Origin: a virus | Virus record (IMG/VR): IMGVR_UViG_3300042556_002685 | Location: 1-43,699 of that record | Direction: 5' to 3' (one strand) | Length of the DNA stretch: 43,699 bases | Part shown: in pieces, positions 25,451 to 33,497 of the stretch | Position numbering within the stretch: position 1 is the first letter of the stretch | How the letters are laid out: each line of letters opens with the position of its first letter | Position numbers and translations under genes: made by a program | Notes under the pieces: generated by a model | Told to the model about the DNA's origin: nothing | Databases searched by the model: none | Seen by the model: the letters and a program-made list of their open reading frames with translations, nothing else

Positions 25451-26072
25451 AAGCGCTCTCGTTTCGGTCGCATAGCTCGTCGCGACCGTTGACGCCAATC
25501 CATCTGTGCTCAACAATTTTGTCTTCCACCCTAACTATTTTATTGTAAGACAAAGCTACGTCAGTAAATTCATTGTCGCAATACACGGAGATATAGTCCG
25601 GGTGGTAGATGTAATTAAACCTTTCGTACCAGTTTCTTCCGATAAGGATTACGGTGGAAACGGTTTGGCTATTGCCATACCCGTCCGGCGGCCACACCGC
25701 CCCGTCCAGGTCGGGCCAGCTTTGCTTAACTAGGTTAATCATCTTTTCATCCCAGTCTTGAACAATCGGAATCATGTCGTCCTGCGCAAGGAAGAGCACT
25801 TCCCAATAGGGGTTTGCCTTGTCAATGTCTGCATTGATTGCCTGGATTTTTGTTTTCGATTGGCCATAAAAGTATTTTAAGTCGGTCCCAAAGGCAACCA
25901 TTTTGTCAAATGTTTCTCGTACCTCTGGGTTGTTCATTGAGGAGTCATCTTCGTCCATGGAAATTACCCACTCAACATGATGCCTGCCGGATGCTAGGCG
26001 CATATATTCCGCCAACGTTTCAAAGAACTTCTTCTGCCTAGACCTAGTTGGGAACTTTACTAGCAGGTGCAT
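25392..26072 (-). CDS. GT-A glycosyltransferase-like protein
   Basis: 226 residues. The segments MHLLVKFPTRSR, VISMDEDDSSM and LFLAQDDMIP fit a GT-A nucleotide-sugar fold with DxD-like acids, followed by an acceptor-site motif (VYCDNEFTDVALSYN). It lies two bases after another glycosyltransferase gene and in the same operon as gmd and fcl, so it probably transfers fucose or a related sugar. Confidence 0.75.
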   Translation of the reverse strand: MHLLVKFPTRSRQKKFFETLAEYMRLASGRHHVEWVISMDEDDSSMNNPEVRETFDKMVAFGTDLKYFYGQSKTKIQAINADIDKANPYWEVLFLAQDDMIPIVQDWDEKMINLVKQSWPDLDGAVWPPDGYGNSQTVSTVILIGRNWYERFNYIYHPDYISVYCDNEFTDVALSYNKIVRVEDKIVEHRWIGVNGRDELCDRNESASSYNADRELFVRRTLAGFP

Positions 26073-26074
26073 TG

Positions 26075-26668
26075 TTATGCCTTGCTTGGATAGTAGTAGT
26101 AAATCTCACCAGGTATTCTTACTTCCTTATGCAGGACGATCCGAATGCGCTTTGAGAAGTCTAGATCCTCTCCGCTGTTGATTGGCTTAAAACCAAAGCG
26201 CTGAGCAATCTCAGTCTTTATGGCGTTAAGATGATTTGGTGTTCGGTAATAATTGCCGTCGTCTCCAGTAAACCATCCATCGTGCTCAATGGAATGATCA
26301 AACATTCTTGAAGTCCCATTCTGGAAGTAAATAATACCCGTTAGTGTCGCGCAGTCCGGACCAGACTCCAGGGCTTTCAGGACTTTTTCAACGTAGTCAG
26401 GGCTTACCATGTCGTCGTCATCAATAAAAGCGCAATACTCCCCAGCCGCAGACTGCAGTAACTCGTTGCGCTTCTCCCCTATGGTCATCTCTCCATCGTC
26501 TACGAGGTGTAGGATCTCAACTTCGTTTGTTAGTTGATTAATTAGCACGCCCAAGAGTCTTTCCAGCTTTTCTGCGCGTTCGCTTACGGAGCAGATTAAA
26601 AGCGACAGCCGCTTCTCCTTATGCTCCTCTTCCTGTGCCGCAAATTTGTTAGGCATCCACGTAGACAT
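26075..26668 (-). CDS. Family 2 glycosyltransferase
   Basis: 197 residues starting at MSTWMPN (GAGG upstream). Classic GT2 order: LSLLICSVSERAEKLERLL, LHLVDDGEMTIGEKRNELL, then FIDDDDMVSPDYV with the metal-binding acids, then an acceptor region with SGEDLDFSKR. It probably uses a nucleotide-activated sugar from the gmd/fcl genes immediately upstream. Confidence 0.85.
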   Translation of the reverse strand: MSTWMPNKFAAQEEEHKEKRLSLLICSVSERAEKLERLLGVLINQLTNEVEILHLVDDGEMTIGEKRNELLQSAAGEYCAFIDDDDMVSPDYVEKVLKALESGPDCATLTGIIYFQNGTSRMFDHSIEHDGWFTGDDGNYYRTPNHLNAIKTEIAQRFGFKPINSGEDLDFSKRIRIVLHKEVRIPGEIYYYYPSKA

Positions 26669-26670
26669 AT

Positions 26671-27606
26671 TTAAACCTCGCTGGCCATCCACCGGTATGT
26701 CCGGTCTAGTCCTTCGGCCAGGCTAATCTTTGATTCCCACCCTAGCAAGTCAAATGCTCTCTGCGCATTAACGGAACGGCGTGGCTGACCGTCAGGCTTT
26801 GAGTCGTCCCAAACAAATTTACCCTCATAACCAACTACCCTGGCGATCATCGTTGCCAGTGTTTTGATCGTAATTTCCGCACCTGCGCCGAGGTTAATGG
26901 GCAATGTGGGCACGTTTTTTGCCGCGGCCCTCACAATTCCTTCGGCAGCGTCGTCCACGTAAAGGAACTCCCTGCTTGCCTCTCCCGTCCCCCACAGGCT
27001 TATTGAATCCGCCCCGGACCTCTTGGCCTCAATGCACTTTCTCATGATTGCTGGGATTACATGGGAGGTTTCGGGGTTGATGTTGTCGCCAGGACCGTAA
27101 AGATTTGTTGGAATTACGTAGGCGATGTTCATACCGTATTGCTGGGCATAGGCCTCTGCCTGCACCAGCAGCATCTTCTTGGCCACCCCGTAAGGCGCAT
27201 TGGTCTCCTCTGGGTACCCCGCCCAGAGCCCCTCTTCTACAAAAGGCGGCTTTGCGTATTTGGGGTAAGAGCAAACGGTGCCCACCACAACGACCTTGGA
27301 TGTCTCAGCAATGCGCGCCTGCTCTATGACGTTTAGTCCCATCATGGCGTTGGCATACAGAAATCTTCCGGGAGACTTCATGTTTGCGCCGATGCCGCCA
27401 ACCTCCGCCGCAGCGTGAATGACAACGTCTGGCTTTGCTTCTTTGAAAAGTTGAGCAGTTTGGACCTGCGACGTCAGGTCCCAGTCCCAGGATCTTGGGA
27501 TAAGGACGTCTGCGGTGTTGTGCAAATCTAGTCGCTCAACGATCCGCTCTCCAAGAAAGCCTCCGCCGCCCGTTACGAGAACTACTTTGCCGCGAAGCTT
27601 GCTCAT
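26671..27606 (-). CDS. fcl: GDP-L-fucose synthase (epimerase/reductase)
   Basis: 311 residues; ATG overlaps the gmd stop (ATGA). The Rossmann motif VLVTGGGGFLGERIV binds NADP. The family signatures AAAEVGGIGANMKSPG, CSYPKYAKPPF and the catalytic YGVAKK are present, with the Ser/Tyr/Lys of short-chain dehydrogenases. It converts GDP-4-keto-6-deoxymannose to GDP-L-fucose and follows gmd in the pathway. Confidence 0.95.
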   Translation of the reverse strand: MSKLRGKVVLVTGGGGFLGERIVERLDLHNTADVLIPRSWDWDLTSQVQTAQLFKEAKPDVVIHAAAEVGGIGANMKSPGRFLYANAMMGLNVIEQARIAETSKVVVVGTVCSYPKYAKPPFVEEGLWAGYPEETNAPYGVAKKMLLVQAEAYAQQYGMNIAYVIPTNLYGPGDNINPETSHVIPAIMRKCIEAKRSGADSISLWGTGEASREFLYVDDAAEGIVRAAAKNVPTLPINLGAGAEITIKTLATMIARVVGYEGKFVWDDSKPDGQPRRSVNAQRAFDLLGWESKISLAEGLDRTYRWMASEV

Positions 27607-28583
27607 CTTGCTTTCTCCATGTCTGCTTTAAGCATGATCTCAACAACCTCTTCGAACTTAACCTTTGGCTCCCAGCCAAGGATGTTCTTTGCCCGAGTGG
27701 CATCGCCACAGAGCTCATCAACCTCGGCCGGTCTAAAATATCGCTGGTCGACCTCAACATAATCTTTCCAGTTGAGACCGACCAATGAGAAAGCCCTTTC
27801 GCACAGTTCCTGAACTGTATGCATCTCCCCCGTGGCGACTACGTAGTCTCCGGGCTTGTCCTGCTGCAGCATGAGCCACATAGCCTCGACGTATTCAGGA
27901 GCGTACCCCCAGTCCCTTTTTGCTTCCAGGTTTCCCATAACAAGTTTGCTTGCGCGTCGTGCCGCAATATCGGCAACCCCGCGGGTAACTTTGTGGGTAA
28001 CAAAGGTGTTGCCACGCCTTGGTGATTCATGGTTAAAAAGAATGCCGTTGCTTGCATGAACTAGGTATGCGTTGCGGTAAAGCCTTGTCATGTCGTGAGC
28101 AAACACTTTTGATATGGCGTACGGGCTTTGTGGGTTGAACGGAGTTGACTCCCGCTGAGGGGTTTCAAGCACCTTGCCGTACATTTCGCTGGAGCTTGCT
28201 TGGTAGTAGCGGACATCCCAGTCTGCCCACCTGACTGATTCAAGTAGGCGCAAGGTCCCAATGGCATCTGTCTGTGCGGTGAATTCCGGGATGTCAAAGC
28301 TCACCTTTACGTGGCTTTGGGCGGCAAGGTTGTAAACCTCGTTTGGCTTGATCCTTTGCATCAGGGCGTTGATGGAGCTGCCGTCAAGCATGTCTCCGTA
28401 GTGCAGGGCAAACGGCACAGAGCCCTCTTTTGCCTGCTCAATGAGGTGGTCTATTCGCTGCGTGTTGAAGTTGCTGGCACGTCGAATAACACCATGGACT
28501 TCATAGCCTTTGCTGAGCAACAACTCAGAAAGGTACGATCCGTCCTGGCCAGTGACCCCAAAGATCAATGCTTTCCTTGCCAC
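27603..28583 (-). CDS. gmd: GDP-mannose 4,6-dehydratase
   Basis: 326 residues. The start is placed at the GTG at 28583, giving MARKALIFGVTGQDGSYL, the normal family start. This GTG lies six bases after a TATACT box, so the mRNA is probably leaderless; an upstream GTG at 28598 overlaps that box. Rossmann motif GVTGQDGSYL, then SSSEMYG, YAISKVFAHD with the Tyr/Lys pair, and NHESPRRG are all diagnostic. It makes GDP-4-keto-6-deoxymannose from GDP-mannose. Length is slightly below the usual ~345. Confidence 0.95.
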   Translation of the reverse strand: MARKALIFGVTGQDGSYLSELLLSKGYEVHGVIRRASNFNTQRIDHLIEQAKEGSVPFALHYGDMLDGSSINALMQRIKPNEVYNLAAQSHVKVSFDIPEFTAQTDAIGTLRLLESVRWADWDVRYYQASSSEMYGKVLETPQRESTPFNPQSPYAISKVFAHDMTRLYRNAYLVHASNGILFNHESPRRGNTFVTHKVTRGVADIAARRASKLVMGNLEAKRDWGYAPEYVEAMWLMLQQDKPGDYVVATGEMHTVQELCERAFSLVGLNWKDYVEVDQRYFRPAEVDELCGDATRAKNILGWEPKVKFEEVVEIMLKADMEKAR

Positions 28584-28589
28584 GCCGGG

Positions 28590-28595
28590 AGTATA
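28590..28595 (-). promoter_or_regulatory. Leaderless -10 box for gmd
   Basis: TATACT on the minus strand, six bases before the GTG start at 28583. A -35 (TTACGG, 16-base spacer) is weak. It is divergent from the promoter at 28631. Confidence 0.6.
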
Positions 28596-28630
28596 CACAC
28601 ATAAAAGTAGCCCGTAACTTGCGTGTCGTG

Positions 28631-28636
28631 TAGTAT
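28631..28636 (+). promoter_or_regulatory. Leaderless -10 box for the 28.6-31.3 kb unit
   Basis: TAGTAT six bases before the GTG at 28643; no SD and no clear -35. Mirrors the gmd promoter 36 bases away. Confidence 0.55.
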
Positions 28637-28642
28637 CTTTGT

Positions 28643-28795
28643 GTGGTAGAGGACAAACAGATTCCCCAGGAGCCAGAAGTAGACCCAGAAGAAGTTATAA
28701 TGACTTGTCTGAATTGTGGAAGGCGAATGAGCCACCGAAGCTGTAAATTGATTTGCGAATGCGGCTACTATGCCTCCTGCTCAGACTACTACTAG
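28643..28795 (+). CDS. 50-residue Cys-rich zinc-ribbon protein
   Basis: A leaderless GTG start after TAGTAT, stop at 28795. An acidic N-terminus (QIPQEPEVDPEEV) is followed by TCLNCGRRM, SCKLICECGYY and SCSDYY. The second half matches a small bacterial zinc-ribbon pattern, CxxC...CKLxCxxCGYxxSCSD, that I recognise only as a widespread uncharacterised type. It precedes a glycosyltransferase with its SD inside the stop region. Confidence 0.7.
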   Translation: MVEDKQIPQEPEVDPEEVIMTCLNCGRRMSHRSCKLICECGYYASCSDYY

Positions 28796-28803
28796 GAGTA
28801 ATA

Positions 28804-29358
28804 ATGACTAGCAAAGTGACTGTCATTACGGCAACCATCCCCGGCAGGGAGGAGTTGCTGGAGCGCGCCCGGAAATCTGTTGGAGAGCAGACGGTGCAGC
28901 CGCATGCCCATTTGATGAAGCTTGACGTTGACAGAGACGGCGGCGCTGTTACAAAAAATAGGCTCTCTGATTTTGTTGATACAGAGTGGTTTATGGTGCT
29001 GGACGATGACGACACGCTGTTGCCTAACCACATTGAAACACTGCTAAGGCATTCAGATAACGCCGACGTTGTGTATTCGTACGCAGAGGGCAACGACAGA
29101 TACAACCGCCCGTACAGCATGGAAGAGCTCATGCGCGACTCTATTGTTTCGCACACCGCCTTAATCAGGAGTAGCCTGTTTAGAAAACTTGGCGGCTTCC
29201 CCGTTGAGAGCGGTTACGACTGGGAACTCTGGAAGGCTGCTGCTGCTGGCGGGGCTCGGTTTGTCTGCGTCCCAGAAAAGACATGGCACTACGACCTCGA
29301 CCTTGCGCGCCCCCACGAAAGCCTGGGGGGTCTGCCATGGGCGAGCGAGAACGCCTAG
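28804..29358 (+). CDS. Family 2 glycosyltransferase
   Basis: 184 residues starting at MTSKVTVI with AGGAG upstream. GT2 signatures: VTVITATIPGREELLERA, QPHAHLMKLDVDRDGGAVTKNR and the metal-binding MVLDDDDTLLP; a Trp/His-rich end includes GYDWELWKA. A second sugar-transfer unit, divergent from the gmd/fcl operon. It overlaps the next gene by 22 bases. Confidence 0.85.
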   Translation: MTSKVTVITATIPGREELLERARKSVGEQTVQPHAHLMKLDVDRDGGAVTKNRLSDFVDTEWFMVLDDDDTLLPNHIETLLRHSDNADVVYSYAEGNDRYNRPYSMEELMRDSIVSHTALIRSSLFRKLGGFPVESGYDWELWKAAAAGGARFVCVPEKTWHYDLDLARPHESLGGLPWASENA

Positions 29359-29960
29359 TCATTCTTTCTGCTGGTAAGGCGACGCGCCTTGACGGTAGAA
29401 ACAAGTTGCTTGTTGAGGCTGGCGGGATGTCGGTGCTCGATTGGCACAGGCGCTCTGCTGGCGAACTCATTACCGACATTGTTGTTCGCTCACCTGACTG
29501 GGCCGAAGTAAACAAGGCTGGGGAGCACTGGGTTTCCGGCGTCCTTATCCACGACGGCGTTGATGGCCCCGCAGGCGCGCTGCGCCACTACGTCTCTCAC
29601 CATTGGCACAACGGTCCGCTTACAGTCATTTTTGCTGACACACTTCTCCCATCAATCCCCACTCACGTGGGCTCCTGGGTAGGCGTTGCGCCAAACCCTG
29701 GCCGAGTCTGGGATTACCAGCACGACTGGACATGGGTCCGCGGCGTACCCGGGGGAAACGTTTGCATTGGGCTGTATCGCTTTGAGAACACGGCTGCGCT
29801 TCGACAAGTCCTTGCCGACATTCCAAACTATGGGCAAGAGACCCCGATGGTTGACGTGCTCAACGAGTACGAAAAGATTTACCATATGCGCTCAGTTAAG
29901 ATTGATGGCTGGCAAGATGCTGGAGACTTTTCGGCAATAGAGAAAGTAAAGGGGCTATAA
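29337..29960 (+). CDS. Sugar nucleotidyltransferase-like protein
   Basis: 207 residues starting at MGERERL. The opening LVILSAGKATRLDGRNKLLVE fits the NTP-transferase/MobA-like signature (GxGxR...PK) with GKATRL in place of GGxGTRL. LTVIFADTLLP is the nucleotide-binding acid motif, and the C-terminal GWQDAGD is typical of sugar-nucleotidyltransferase ends. It could supply an activated sugar (for example a GDP- or CMP-sugar) to the neighbouring glycosyltransferases. Substrate uncertain. Confidence 0.75.
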   Translation: MGERERLVILSAGKATRLDGRNKLLVEAGGMSVLDWHRRSAGELITDIVVRSPDWAEVNKAGEHWVSGVLIHDGVDGPAGALRHYVSHHWHNGPLTVIFADTLLPSIPTHVGSWVGVAPNPGRVWDYQHDWTWVRGVPGGNVCIGLYRFENTAALRQVLADIPNYGQETPMVDVLNEYEKIYHMRSVKIDGWQDAGDFSAIEKVKGL

Positions 29961-30526
29961 TGTCTTACATTTTGCGCAAGCTTTCAGAAGAGCTGGTTGT
30001 AGTCCTGCTGATTGGCCTTGTCTCGACTACCACCGCCTGGACTGCAATCCAAGCATCCTTTCATAACAACGCATCGTCTGCCGCCTATGGCGACTATCAG
30101 TTGATTGTTGCGGATGCGAATAATCTGTGGATCACGGCAGAGGTCAAGTACCGGGCCGACCTACTGACGTGGGACACCGGCCTTGGTGGCTCATATGAGT
30201 TCAGCGTGTACGCGGTGCCGTGCCAGACCAAAATCTTCCCCGCGACCCAACTGCCAGACTGCGCGGAGTATATGGACGCCGTGTATGGCCCATATAACCA
30301 GATGTACGACAGCGGAGACGAGCCGCTTGCGGTGTCTGAGACTGAGGGTAACTACAGCAACCGACTGCAGGTACTTACGGGCATTTTTGCCGTCGCCCTT
30401 TTTGCCCTAGGCGTGACCTCGCCCATGAAGAGCAGGAAGAACGCCTCTTACCTTGTCGCGTTTGCCGCAGCCCTTTGGGTGGTTGGCATTGGCCTGATGG
30501 TCACAATCCCCGTCATTTTGCTGTAA
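29960..30526 (+). CDS. Three-span membrane protein
   Basis: 188 residues; start coupled to the previous stop (TAATG). One N-terminal helix (about 11-30), an exported domain of ~100 residues with two cysteines (PCQTK, PDCAEY) likely forming a disulfide, and two C-terminal helices (about 136-155 and 164-186). No family recognised. Position after a sugar cluster suggests a cell-envelope role, perhaps altering the host surface; inference. Confidence 0.65.
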   Translation: MSYILRKLSEELVVVLLIGLVSTTTAWTAIQASFHNNASSAAYGDYQLIVADANNLWITAEVKYRADLLTWDTGLGGSYEFSVYAVPCQTKIFPATQLPDCAEYMDAVYGPYNQMYDSGDEPLAVSETEGNYSNRLQVLTGIFAVALFALGVTSPMKSRKNASYLVAFAAALWVVGIGLMVTIPVILL

Positions 30527-30535
30527 GGAGAACAT

Positions 30536-31282
30536 ATGTCATACGCTCTTGCTAACATTCCGCCGGTCTCCTGCTACGTTCGCAGGGAGTATCTGCGTGA
30601 CTTTCAGGATGGCTACGGTGAATTCACCCCAGCATATTGGGTCACGGTCAAAGCCATTCGAGCCCGCGCCCTGTACATTGAGGCATTCCTTCCTGAGTAC
30701 GGCGCCCTGTACGACAAGCTGCCAATCAGCGCGTTTGTTTGGAAGCCAGAAACCCCAAAGCCAGACCTTAAGCTTGGCGACCTACAGCTTTGGGATGCCA
30801 TCTCGCCGCAGTTAGCCGTGGTTGAGAAGGCAGTATTGAAAAACATGCGCTGCAAATTCCGAACGCCCGCAGGGGTGTGGAGCGAAGGGCACTACTTGTT
30901 TACCGTTGACATGGTGCACAGCGACCCCAATGAGATTGACGCAAACTGGGCACGCGTTCCGTCTGAGCATAAATCCTATAACTTTATGCGCTTAGACAAC
31001 GGGCAATTTGCCGCCCAGCCAAACAACAGGGTGCTGTGGTTGGACGAAGCACTTGTCTACAAGGAAACCAAGATGCCGGACTTCAAGGTTTCTACAAGGG
31101 AGTTCTCGGCGGAGGGGGCCCGGTGGAGACTTGGTGATAGCGATGCCTGGGGCTACGACGACCAAGACAAGAAGGCTGAAATCAAATTTGTTCAGCCAAT
31201 TGACCAAGACCCGATTAAGGCCATGGCAAAAACGCTTAAAGTAATTGAGAAGAATATCCGCACGGGTTCCGTTTCGGATTAG
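30536..31282 (+). CDS. Conserved phage protein of unknown function
   Basis: 248 residues, SD AAGGAG. Runs such as PVSCYVRREYL, LPEYGALYDKLPISAFVWK, EHKSYNFMRLDNGQFAAQPNNR and PDFKVSTREF give a strongly conserved-looking soluble protein that I associate with a phage family without known function. Last gene of the plus-strand 28.6-31.3 kb unit. Confidence 0.75.
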   Translation: MSYALANIPPVSCYVRREYLRDFQDGYGEFTPAYWVTVKAIRARALYIEAFLPEYGALYDKLPISAFVWKPETPKPDLKLGDLQLWDAISPQLAVVEKAVLKNMRCKFRTPAGVWSEGHYLFTVDMVHSDPNEIDANWARVPSEHKSYNFMRLDNGQFAAQPNNRVLWLDEALVYKETKMPDFKVSTREFSAEGARWRLGDSDAWGYDDQDKKAEIKFVQPIDQDPIKAMAKTLKVIEKNIRTGSVSD

Positions 31283-31283
31283 C

Positions 31284-31319
31284 GCCGCTGGGTAGGAAAG
31301 GAATAACCACCCCAGCGGC
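31284..31319. terminator. Hairpin between convergent genes, possible terminator
   Basis: GCCGCTGGG (31284-31292) pairs perfectly with CCCAGCGGC (31311-31319) around an 18-base loop containing GGAAAGG. No U-tract follows on either strand, so termination, if any, is not of the simple intrinsic type. Confidence 0.45.
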
Positions 31320-31348
31320 AATTACGACTATAACAGAACAGATGTTCG

Positions 31349-31747
31349 TTAGTAACTTGCTGTTGTGCTGTGGTGTTTGTTGGCGTACTCAACAGCGTCC
31401 CGTTCGTACTTACGCACGGGGGTTTCGGCCTCAATAAAGCCACGGTAGAACCCGCTCAACAGTTTCTGGAACTTCGCGGGCTTGTGATAGCCGCCAAGCA
31501 TCATGCGAACCCCACCAGCAAAGTTTATGACTCTGACAAGGGCAATCCCGCCATAGTCCGACATCAAATGAAAGAACCCTGGCGTTGCGGTGCCGTCGTT
31601 AAAGTTTTTATGGCCCGACGGGAAGCCTGCCGCCTGGTTAATTAGGTTGACAGTTGCCTGCAACGTGCTCATGGTTAGCGAGTGGTCGCAGCAGTTACCC
31701 TCCGAGCACCCAACGCACCCACACTCCTGGCAATCTTCAGGCTCCAT
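31349..31747 (-). CDS. Unknown protein with Cys-rich N-terminus
   Basis: 132 residues; ATG overlaps the upstream stop (TAATG). Six cysteines in the first 20 residues (CQECGCVGCSEGNCC) may bind metal; the rest is soluble alpha/beta with a Gly/aromatic-rich middle. No family recognised. Confidence 0.6.
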   Translation of the reverse strand: MEPEDCQECGCVGCSEGNCCDHSLTMSTLQATVNLINQAAGFPSGHKNFNDGTATPGFFHLMSDYGGIALVRVINFAGGVRMMLGGYHKPAKFQKLLSGFYRGFIEAETPVRKYERDAVEYANKHHSTTASY

Positions 31748-32064
31748 TATGCCCTCCCCTTTTCATCCTGCTGGATGTGGCTAAGCTTTATATCGGTCAA
31801 CAGGTTAATAAGGGCTTGATACAAGGTGTTGCCCTTACCGTACCCAACGTTAAGGAGCGTTTTCTCTTCAACGCCCGGGTACACCTTGCTCTCTTCCATG
31901 CGTTCAACAGCCGCAGAGGCGCTCCAGCGCCCCTCCTTGCTCTGCTCAATCAGCCACAGCCGCTCGCCGTCGCGCAGTTCTCTTTCCACGCGGGCGTATG
32001 CGTCAGTGATGCATTCTGGGTCGCCACACGTGTGGCGGAAACCGTGCATACTTGTGCTTGCCAT
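31747..32064 (-). CDS. Unknown small protein, first of a promoter-hairpin unit
   Basis: 105 residues, AAGGG SD. Starts MASTSMHGFRHTCGDPEC and is otherwise helical. Expressed from the TTGACA/TATCAT promoter at 32110-32138, with a hairpin early in the mRNA. Function unknown. Confidence 0.65.
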   Translation of the reverse strand: MASTSMHGFRHTCGDPECITDAYARVERELRDGERLWLIEQSKEGRWSASAAVERMEESKVYPGVEEKTLLNVGYGKGNTLYQALINLLTDIKLSHIQQDEKGRA

Positions 32065-32084
32065 GTAGCATTCCCTTCTTATAG

Positions 32085-32138
32085 CCGACTGGTCGTCGGG
32101 TTCTTTTGGATGATACGACCGTTATCTTATCGTGTCAA
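32085..32138 (-). promoter_or_regulatory. Promoter with 5' hairpin (minus strand)
   Basis: TTGACA (32133-32138), 17 bases, TATCAT (32110-32115), start near 32103. A hairpin CCGAC-GACCA-GTCGG (32085-32099) begins at about +5. Confidence 0.8.
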
Positions 32139-32145
32139 GCGCTAT

Positions 32146-32451
32146 TTACTCGTTGGTGATCAGTTTTGCCGCGCCGATAATGACGCCAATTACAGAAATA
32201 ATTATCCCGGCCTGCGTTGCCCACCAAACAAGTGCCCAGTTGGGTGAGGCAATTGCGGCGTAATGACCGTCCTGCTCTACTTCTGCTGACTGAAGGTATC
32301 GCTTTACAACCTCTTTGCTGTACTGCCGTAAAAAAATAATCATGCCTGCGCTCATGACCAACAGAATTACTCCCGTACCGCCGTGGTTATAGGTGGGCAT
32401 AAGGTGGCAATACTCCTGAATTACCTCAGCGCAACGTTTCTCCGTCAGCAC
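32146..32451 (-). CDS. Two-span small membrane protein
   Basis: 101 residues from a GTG at 32451 preceded by GGGGGG; a TTG at 32478 is the alternative. Two hydrophobic helices (about 26-40 and 74-95) around a charged middle. Function unknown. TATAAT and TATCAT hexamers lie upstream at 32487-32516, so a separate promoter is possible. Confidence 0.5.
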   Translation of the reverse strand: MLTEKRCAEVIQEYCHLMPTYNHGGTGVILLVMSAGMIIFLRQYSKEVVKRYLQSAEVEQDGHYAAIASPNWALVWWATQAGIIISVIGVIIGAAKLITNE

Positions 32452-32518
32452 AAAATACCCCCCAGATTTTTTACACAAGGTTCGCCAAAACCAGTATGAT
32501 ACAAAACGATTATACTCA

Positions 32519-32740
32519 CTATTTGAGGACTTTTAGCGCACGGGGCGCCTTGGAGTAGCGGGACAGGCGCTTTTCCGCCACCAGGGCAGCGATTGCGCGT
32601 TGAATGGTACTTCGACCGCAGTCCAGCGTGTCCGTGAGCTCTGTGACCGTCGGGGCCTGGTTCCAGCGCTCAATGTGCGCGCGAATCTCGGCGTACACCT
32701 CGTCGGGGCGTGGCGCACCATCTACACGTCGCGCCTTCAC
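32519..32740 (-). CDS. Winged-helix DNA-binding protein
   Basis: 73 residues from a GTG overlapping the upstream stop (GTGA), GGAGG upstream. PDEVYAEIRAHIERWNQAPTV followed by LTDTLDCGRSTIQRAIAALVAEKRLSR is a typical LexA-N/MarR-like winged helix. It lacks any effector or dimerisation domain, so it may be a phage regulator acting alone. Confidence 0.75.
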   Translation of the reverse strand: MKARRVDGAPRPDEVYAEIRAHIERWNQAPTVTELTDTLDCGRSTIQRAIAALVAEKRLSRYSKAPRALKVLK

Positions 32741-32925
32741 GCCTGTGCCTCCAGTTGCTTCTGCTCATGACGAAGGTATGCCTGCTCGCTCTGGTCAAGG
32801 CACTCACGGCACAACGGCTTAGCACCGTACTGGTCAACCCATACGGCCTTTGCCTCATTGAAGCACTTGGCGCACTTAATCTGTGTCTGGGATTGTCCGT
32901 CTCGCTCTAAAATTATTGGCTTCAT
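32737..32925 (-). CDS. Small zinc-ribbon protein
   Basis: 62 residues, AAGGAG upstream, TAATG overlap with the previous gene. Cys pairs KCAKC and LCREC, then a helix rich in Gln/Glu. Function unknown. Confidence 0.7.
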   Translation of the reverse strand: MKPIILERDGQSQTQIKCAKCFNEAKAVWVDQYGAKPLCRECLDQSEQAYLRHEQKQLEAQA

Positions 32926-33128
32926 TAGGCCACGCTCCTTTCGTACTCTTTATGTCGGGTAATTCGCGCATCGCAGCACTTGCGGCAGAGCCAATATTCA
33001 AACCGTGCTGGTTCACGGTAGGTGAATTTCACAACTGCTCGGTCTCGGCTATCCCACGGGCAGTCATTGCAGGGGACGCCTTTTTCCAGCTGCTTGGGCC
33101 AGCTTTGGAACCACTCAACCTTCTGCAT
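32925..33128 (-). CDS. Small Cys-rich protein
   Basis: 67 residues starting at MQKVEWFQ, seven bases after the upstream stop. Cysteines in PCNDCPWD and WLCRKCC give a zinc site; the middle is a beta/aromatic stretch. Function unknown. Confidence 0.65.
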   Translation of the reverse strand: MQKVEWFQSWPKQLEKGVPCNDCPWDSRDRAVVKFTYREPARFEYWLCRKCCDARITRHKEYERSVA

Positions 33129-33135
33129 TATCAGC

Positions 33136-33348
33136 CTACAAATCTTCGCAGGACCCCGTGCACCAGTCGCTTCCGCAACCGGGGCAAAGACCCTGCTCTC
33201 GTGCGGATTGCTGCAGTTCAAACACGTCGACTTTCACCGCGTCCAAGAACCCATTGCAGCAACTGCATGCCGAGTAGCGCGTAGCGCCACCGCTATCGTC
33301 GCAATCAACGTGAATGTGGCCCTCAATGTGACCTATATGACTAGCCAT
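33136..33348 (-). CDS. Small His/Cys-rich protein behind a switch-like leader
   Basis: 70 residues starting at MASHIGHIEGHIHVDCDD with AAAGGAAC upstream. Many His, plus SACSCCNGF and LCPGCGSDWCTGSC, point to metal binding. First gene of the 33.3-32.5 kb operon with a leader of about 110 bases. Confidence 0.65.
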   Translation of the reverse strand: MASHIGHIEGHIHVDCDDSGGATRYSACSCCNGFLDAVKVDVFELQQSAREQGLCPGCGSDWCTGSCEDL

Positions 33349-33369
33349 GTTGTTCCTTTCTACTAAATA

Positions 33370-33496
33370 CCCCGCTGGGTTATGGCGAACCGCTTCCTTC
33401 GAGCAGAGAGGTCCCACATGGTCTTTCTCTTTTCCCCAGAAATTGTTCCCCAGCGGGGATAGTCGTATGGTACGACGGGATGGTACGGGTTGTCAA
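33370..33496 (-). promoter_or_regulatory. Promoter with 5' hairpin and alternative long-range stem
   Basis: TTGACA (33491-33496), 18 bases, TACCAT (33467-33472), start near 33460. At +2 lies the hairpin TCCCC-GCT-GGGGA (33447-33459). The same 5' arm CCCCGCTGGG (33449-33458) is also an exact 10-bp complement of CCCAGCGGGG near the SD (33370-33379), giving two exclusive folds. Confidence 0.7.
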
Positions 33497-33497
33497 G

